The notes beneath the pieces are model-generated. The model had not been told where the DNA came from, made no database searches, and worked only from the letters and a program-made list of their open reading frames with translations. This document shows positions 59,502 to 64,000 of a DNA stretch of 64,000 nt, piece after piece. Source of the DNA: Pseudoalteromonas sp. UG3-2 (GTDB lineage: Bacteria > Pseudomonadota > Gammaproteobacteria > Enterobacterales > Alteromonadaceae); NCBI RefSeq assembly GCF_037120705.1, contig NZ_JAWLJU010000002.1, forward strand, positions 3,198,001-3,262,000, read 5' to 3'. Position 1 is the first letter of the stretch; each line of letters begins with the position of its first letter. The position numbers were made by a program, and so were the translations under genes.

Positions 59502-61913
59502 ATGACCAAATCCAAACTGTTGTCTGAAAAATCATTAGCAGCTGAGCAACTTGCGCCATCTGTTTCTTTGAGTCATATTGAAACCTGTATTAAAAACCCC
59601 TATCCAGAGCCGTTACCTTTTATTGGTCAGCAACGCGCTCAAACCGCATTAGACTTTGCTTTGGGAATGGACTTGCCGGGTTACAACGTCTACGTCATGG
59701 GTGAGGCGGCGTTAGGCCGTTTTACCATGGTCAAAGATAAGCTAGAGGCACACAGCAAAACCAAGCCAACACCGCGAGAATGGCTTTACGTTAACAATTA
59801 CGATGACCACCGCGAGCCCATTGCTCTGTTTATGCAAGCCGGTGAGAGCAAACAGCTGGAAGAAGACATTGACGCTTTTATCGATGAAATCATTGATACT
59901 TTTCCGGCGGCGTTTGACAACCCAGGTTACCAGCGCAAGAAAAAGTCGTTAGACAAAGAGTTTGAACAAAAATACGATGCCGCCATCACCGCCGTAGAGC
60001 AGCAAGCCAATAATTTAAGTGTGGCCTTAATTGAAGATACTGGAACGGTGGGCTTTGCGCCTGTGGTGGACGGTAACCAGCTTAGCGATGCCGAGTTTTC
60101 GGCATTGGATGAGCATGTGCAAGCACACTTTCTCAGCGCCATAGACTCTTTAGAAGATGCTTTGATTGAATCGTTAATTGAGCTGCCACGATGGAAGCGA
60201 GAATCTTCAGAAAAACTGAGAAACCTGAAAAAAACCACCATCGAAATGGCCACAAAACCGCTGCTTAAAGCTCTCGAGCATAAGTATGCCGCGCACATTG
60301 GGGTGTTGCGTTACTTAAAAGATTTGAAAGTTGAAATTGTTGATGCGGTACTCGATTGGCTAGACGACGACAGCAATAGCGAAGATGGCAAAGACGATTT
60401 TGATGCCAAAGCCATGCTGACCGATTTCTTTGCACCGAACATACTGGTTGAGTTTAAAGAAGACGATCCTGCCCCTGTGGTGTATGAGCCCAACCCCACC
60501 TTTGGAAATATTTTTGGCACCGTTGAGTACGCCACCTCCCAAGGTAACCTAATTACCAGTTACCGTTCCATTCAGGCCGGTGCGTTACACCGCGCCAATG
60601 GTGGGTACTTGATCATGGATGCGGAAAAAATGATAGCAAGCCCTCAGGTGTGGGATGGCTTAAAATTGTCACTAAAGACTCATCAGATTAAAAACGATCT
60701 GCCTTATCAAGACAGCTCGGTGGGCAGCAGCTTTACGCTAAAACCGCAACTGATCCCGCTGGACGTCAAAATCATCTTGCTCGGCTCTCGAGACTTGTAT
60801 TACACCATAGGTGAATACGATGAAGAGTTTGCGGAGTTATTCCGAGTGCTGGCTGACTTCGATTACTTCTTACCCAGCTCCGACAAAATGCAGTACCAGT
60901 TTATTACTAAGGTGATGGAGTACTGTCAGCAAACCCTAAAAATAGAGCTGTCGGCACAAGCCTTAGCGCGACTGTTAAAGTTTAGCTATCGCCAAGCGGA
61001 GCATCATAGCAAGCTATCTGCTCGTTTTGCCGACGCCTTAGAGCTGGTGGCCGAAGCCAGTTTTTATGCCAAACAAGACAATGAAAGTAAAATTACCGAC
61101 AGTCATATTGATGAGGCCATTGCCGGTAAAGAGTATCGTACCGGGCAGCTCAGTGAAAACATGCTCAGTGACATTAAAGAAGGCCACACACTGATTGCAA
61201 CGTCTGGCACAGCCATTGGTAAGGTAAATGGCCTAACCGTGCTGCATATTGGCGACACAGCGTTTGGTACCCCTGCACGGATCACCTCCACAGTTTACGC
61301 AGGTGCCGATGGTGTCATTGATGTCGAGCGGGAAGTCGAGCTGGGTAAATCGATCCACTCTAAAGGCGTGATGTTGTTAACCGGCTACTTAGGCAATAAG
61401 TATGCGCAACACTTTAGCCTAACCTTAAGCGCCAATATTGCCATTGAACAAAACTATGGCTTTATCGATGGTGACAGTGCGTCTTTGGCGGAGTTGTGTG
61501 CTTTGCTGTCAGCGGTGACTCAGTTACCGGTGGTTCAGTCCATTGCCTTGACCGGTTCGATAAACCAGCATGGTGAAGTACAAGCCATTGGTGGGGTAAA
61601 CGAAAAAATAGAAGGCTTCTTTAAGCTATGTAAGATGCGCGGCTTAACCGGCTCGCAAGGGGTGATCATTCCCGAATCCAACCGAGTTAATTTAGTCTTG
61701 GCAGATGAAGTCATTGCTGCGGTGGAAAAAGGCATGTTCCATGTGTATGCCGTTGCCAGTGTTGATGAAGCGCTGAGTATTTTAATGCAAAAACCCGCCG
61801 GGGAGCTCAGTGATGACGGCTACCCAGAAGGCAGCATTAATGCTGTGGCCATGGCCAAATTAGAACGCATCGCTAAAGTAGTGAATGGCGATGATGAAAA
61901 AGGAGAAGAATAA
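59502..61913 (+). CDS. Lon-family ATP-dependent protease (LonH/YcbZ-like, AAA + Lon domain)
   Basis: An 803-residue protein with an AAA-type N-terminal part, a helical insert (about residues 130-300), an ATPase core (HRANGGYLIMDAEKMIA is the Walker B region), and a C-terminal Lon protease domain. The Ser-Lys dyad is present: Ser659 in FIDGDSASLAEL and Lys702 in GGVNEKIEGFF. The Walker A loop is degenerate, GEAALGRFTM, with arginine in place of lysine. It is longer than E. coli YcbZ (586) but typical of marine relatives. It is cytoplasmic, with substrates unknown. It is followed one base later by the FKBP gene. Confidence 0.88.
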   Translation: MTKSKLLSEKSLAAEQLAPSVSLSHIETCIKNPYPEPLPFIGQQRAQTALDFALGMDLPGYNVYVMGEAALGRFTMVKDKLEAHSKTKPTPREWLYVNNYDDHREPIALFMQAGESKQLEEDIDAFIDEIIDTFPAAFDNPGYQRKKKSLDKEFEQKYDAAITAVEQQANNLSVALIEDTGTVGFAPVVDGNQLSDAEFSALDEHVQAHFLSAIDSLEDALIESLIELPRWKRESSEKLRNLKKTTIEMATKPLLKALEHKYAAHIGVLRYLKDLKVEIVDAVLDWLDDDSNSEDGKDDFDAKAMLTDFFAPNILVEFKEDDPAPVVYEPNPTFGNIFGTVEYATSQGNLITSYRSIQAGALHRANGGYLIMDAEKMIASPQVWDGLKLSLKTHQIKNDLPYQDSSVGSSFTLKPQLIPLDVKIILLGSRDLYYTIGEYDEEFAELFRVLADFDYFLPSSDKMQYQFITKVMEYCQQTLKIELSAQALARLLKFSYRQAEHHSKLSARFADALELVAEASFYAKQDNESKITDSHIDEAIAGKEYRTGQLSENMLSDIKEGHTLIATSGTAIGKVNGLTVLHIGDTAFGTPARITSTVYAGADGVIDVEREVELGKSIHSKGVMLLTGYLGNKYAQHFSLTLSANIAIEQNYGFIDGDSASLAELCALLSAVTQLPVVQSIALTGSINQHGEVQAIGGVNEKIEGFFKLCKMRGLTGSQGVIIPESNRVNLVLADEVIAAVEKGMFHVYAVASVDEALSILMQKPAGELSDDGYPEGSINAVAMAKLERIAKVVNGDDEKGEE

Positions 61914-61914
61914 C

Positions 61915-62394
61915 ATGACCACAACCAATATTATTTTAATCGTGGTGGCTTTAGTGATTGCGCTGGTGTTTTTCCGCGGTGGCCAAAAACAAAAGCAAGT
62001 GGCGCAATACAATCGTGTGCAAGCGGCCGACTTCTTAAAAGAAAACGAAAAACGCGAAGAAGTACACAAAACCGACTCTGGGTTACAATATGAAGTGATC
62101 ACTGAAACCGAGGAGGGCGCCTCGCCTGGGCCCAGCAGTCGAGTCAAAGTGCATTATCATGGCACCTTATTAGACGGTACGGTATTCGACAGCTCAGTAA
62201 ACCGTGGTGAACCAATCAGCTTTGGCCTCAACCAAGTTATTCCTGGCTGGACTGAAGGGCTGCAACTGATGACTGAAGGCGATAAATACCGCTTTTGGAT
62301 CGGCCCAGATTTGGGCTATGGCGACCGCGGCGCAGGGCAAATTGAGCCCGGTTCGCTACTGGTATTTGAGGTTGAACTGCTTAGTGTAGAGTAG
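61915..62394 (+). CDS. Membrane-anchored FKBP-type peptidyl-prolyl isomerase
   Basis: A 159-residue protein. It has one N-terminal helix (TTTNIILIVVALVIALVFF) with a basic residue cluster after it, so the domain is anchored in the membrane. The FKBP domain has VKVHYHGTLLDGTVFDSS, GLNQVIPGWTEGLQLM and GAGQIEPGSLLVFEVELL. I start it at ATG 61915, with AAGGAGAAGAA upstream; a frame opening at 61885 lies inside the protease gene. It probably acts in folding near the protease encoded just before. Confidence 0.93.
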   Translation: MTTTNIILIVVALVIALVFFRGGQKQKQVAQYNRVQAADFLKENEKREEVHKTDSGLQYEVITETEEGASPGPSSRVKVHYHGTLLDGTVFDSSVNRGEPISFGLNQVIPGWTEGLQLMTEGDKYRFWIGPDLGYGDRGAGQIEPGSLLVFEVELLSVE

Positions 62395-62551
62395 CGCTGC
62401 TGCTTTTGGTTATATCTGTGGCTCATACTCGGTGAGCCGCTAGCTTCCCCTTTTAATCCTATGATGTTTTTCTCTTAAAGCGCTAAGCAACCGCTGACAT
62501 TGCCATCAGGCGTGATAAAATGATCGACTTTTTACTGGTTTAGGGTGATCC

Positions 62552-63907
62552 ATGAAAGTAGGTTTTGATTACGGTAGCTCGAATTGTGCGGTGGGTGTCA
62601 TTGATAATAACACCACGACCATGCTGGAGTTGGAGCAAGGCAAACCCTATCTGCCTTCAACCATGTATGCCATGCATAATAGCCTGATCCCCGCGTTTGT
62701 TAGTCAATCGGGCGCAGCAGAGGCTGATTATAAGCAATCTCGCCATGGCTTACTTAATGTCGCACAACAAGCCAAGCGTGACTTAGACCTTGAGGCAGAT
62801 GAAACGGGATTGTTTTTTGGCCAAGCGGCCATTGCAGAATACATCGAGTTTCCCGAGGAAGGTTTTTACGTAAAGTCGCCTAAGTCTTTTTTTGGTGCGG
62901 TAGGGTTAAAGCCGCAGCAAATCGCCTTTTTTGAAGACATTGCCGCGGCGATGATGATTGAGATTAAGCGTCGAGCCGAAGCACAATTACAGCACACCAT
63001 TACCGATACGGTGATTGGCCGTCCAGTGAACTTTCAAGCCATCGGCGGCGAAGAGAGCAACCGTCAAGCGCTGGCTATTTTAACCAATGCAGCAAAACGC
63101 GCCGGGTTTAACGGTGTGGAGTTTTTATACGAGCCACTGGCGGCAGGCATCGAGTATGAAAGTCACTTACAGCAAGACAAATTGGTGTTGGTGGTGGACA
63201 TTGGCGGCGGTACCAGTGATTGCTCAATGGTTAGAATGGGCCCCAGCTATCGCACTAAGGTTGACCGTGGAGCAGACTTTCTTGCCCACACCGGAAAGCG
63301 TGTGGGTGGTAATGATTTGGATATTGCCTTGGCATATCAGCAGCTGATGCCGTTGTGCGGCCGCGGTAGCCTAATGAGCTCAGGCTTACCTATGCCGGAT
63401 CAACTGTATTGGCAAGCATGTCGTATTAATGACATCCAGTCGCAAACGGATTTTTATAATCCTAAAGTTGAGCGTGAATTACACAGCTTGCTGCGCGATG
63501 TGGCAGAGCCGGACAAGTTGCGGCGATTGCTCACCATTCAACAACACAAGCTAACCCATCAAGTAGTACGTCAAGGTGAGCAGGCTAAAATAGCGTTATC
63601 GGAGCAAGAAGACTTTACCGCAAAGCTAGACTTTATTGAGTCACAGCTAGCGCAACCTATTAATCAGCGCGACCTGAGCGAGGCCGTTATGGCGAATTTA
63701 ACGCAAATGAGTGACTTGGCCCAGCAAGCCATCAAGGACGCGGGCTGCAAACCAGATGTGATTTACCTCACCGGTGGCAGTGCTCAGTCGCCGCTGTTAA
63801 AAGCGACGCTGGCAAATCAGATTGGGGACATAGCCATGGTCAATGGCGATAACTTTGGCAGTGTCACCGCTGGGCTGACAAAGTGGGCTGAGAAAATCTT
63901 CGCCTAG
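62552..63907 (+). CDS. yegD: Hsp70-like protein YegD
   Basis: A 451-residue Hsp70-fold ATPase that lacks a substrate-binding domain of normal DnaK length. MKVGFDYGSSNCAVGVIDNN is the phosphate-1 motif; VVDIGGGTSDCSMVRMGP is the second; and VIYLTGGSAQSPLLK is near the C-terminus. The length matches E. coli YegD (450), whose function is unresolved. The TAG stop shares the CTAG palindrome with the stop of the opposing gene. Confidence 0.93.
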   Translation: MKVGFDYGSSNCAVGVIDNNTTTMLELEQGKPYLPSTMYAMHNSLIPAFVSQSGAAEADYKQSRHGLLNVAQQAKRDLDLEADETGLFFGQAAIAEYIEFPEEGFYVKSPKSFFGAVGLKPQQIAFFEDIAAAMMIEIKRRAEAQLQHTITDTVIGRPVNFQAIGGEESNRQALAILTNAAKRAGFNGVEFLYEPLAAGIEYESHLQQDKLVLVVDIGGGTSDCSMVRMGPSYRTKVDRGADFLAHTGKRVGGNDLDIALAYQQLMPLCGRGSLMSSGLPMPDQLYWQACRINDIQSQTDFYNPKVERELHSLLRDVAEPDKLRRLLTIQQHKLTHQVVRQGEQAKIALSEQEDFTAKLDFIESQLAQPINQRDLSEAVMANLTQMSDLAQQAIKDAGCKPDVIYLTGGSAQSPLLKATLANQIGDIAMVNGDNFGSVTAGLTKWAEKIFA

Positions 63908-63999
63908 TCGAGGCGGTCTGCTAAATAGCCTTCATAATCTGGCAAATGGCGTTCAATAGGGTGGTTAATTTTGTCACATGCCATGAGTAGATCAGCGGT
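63904..63999 (-). CDS. Unidentified protein, C-terminal end (partial)
   Basis: The last 31 codons of a reverse-strand gene enter from the right edge, ending in TADLLMACDKINHPIERH, then LPDYEGYLADRLD and TAG (63906-63904). The open frame and its acidic tail look protein-like. I cannot name the family from this much. The CTAG at 63904-63907 serves as both stops. Confidence 0.45.
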   Translation of the reverse strand, partial: TADLLMACDKINHPIERHLPDYEGYLADRLD

Positions 64000-64000
64000 T

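Overview
The window is a 64 kb piece of chromosome from a marine-type gammaproteobacterium, most like the Alteromonadales (Pseudoalteromonas-like). The grounds are inference from gene content: sodium-type flagellar stators (pomAB), a RibBA whose second domain is degenerate (RibBX type), a secreted dipeptidyl peptidase IV, a regulator-propeller GGDEF protein, a DUF3545 protein, and conserved blocks (thrLABC, nrdR-ribDE-ribBX-ribH-nusB-thiL-pgpA, leuS-lptE-holA-nadD-rsfS-rlmH-mrdA-rodA-rlpA-dacA-ybeD-lipB-lipA). Gene density is high. I found no rRNA, tRNA, CRISPR array, prophage or complete insertion sequence.

Layout. 1-4.8 kb: the end of a corrinoid uptake and processing cluster (ABC ATPase tail, btuC-like permease, cobQ, cobO, btuF) followed by ung. 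4.8-7.7 kb: DUF3545 protein, tal, yaaA and a cysteine-rich lipoprotein. 7.7-9.65 kb: the only eroded or accessory-looking stretch, with an orphan ORF of poor start, a frameshifted remnant of a DUF1704-like gene, a small membrane protein and two sets of tandem repeats. 9.65-21.1 kb: a chemoreceptor that lacks its signalling tip, DPP IV, a HIT protein, a lipoprotein, an M49-like metallopeptidase, an HDOD protein, rdgC, and a divergent histidine kinase / single-domain response regulator pair. 21.3-26.2 kb: threonine operon with leader peptide and attenuator. 26.3-33.8 kb: glyA with a candidate MetR site, then nrdR and the riboflavin/thiamine/phospholipid block. 33.8-42.1 kb: propeller-GGDEF protein, the isoprenoid genes dxs, ispA and xseB (reverse strand), and pomAB behind a sigma-28-like promoter. 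42.2-56.4 kb: tyrP-like permease, then the long reverse-strand lipoate / cell-elongation / leuS block. 56.7-64 kb: TonB-dependent receptor, YbeL-like zinc-ribbon protein, Lon-like protease, FKBP, YegD-type Hsp70, and the tail of an unidentified gene.

How the genes work together. The first cluster imports corrinoids across the inner membrane, adenosylates them and amidates cobyrinate. The thr operon makes threonine from aspartate, and GlyA links serine to glycine and one-carbon units. RibD, RibE, RibBX and RibH cover most of riboflavin synthesis, but GTP cyclohydrolase II activity must come from elsewhere. LipB and LipA make lipoate. PBP2, RodA, RlpA and DacA act on cell-wall elongation and remodelling. 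PomAB, the chemoreceptor and the GGDEF protein belong to motility and signalling.

I see no clear undescribed multi-gene system. The observations most worth following are the exact 25-residue loss of the chemoreceptor tip, a terminator-like hairpin immediately before thiL, the sigma-28-like promoter of pomAB, the MetR-like site before glyA, and the decayed, repeat-bearing 7.7-9.65 kb segment.
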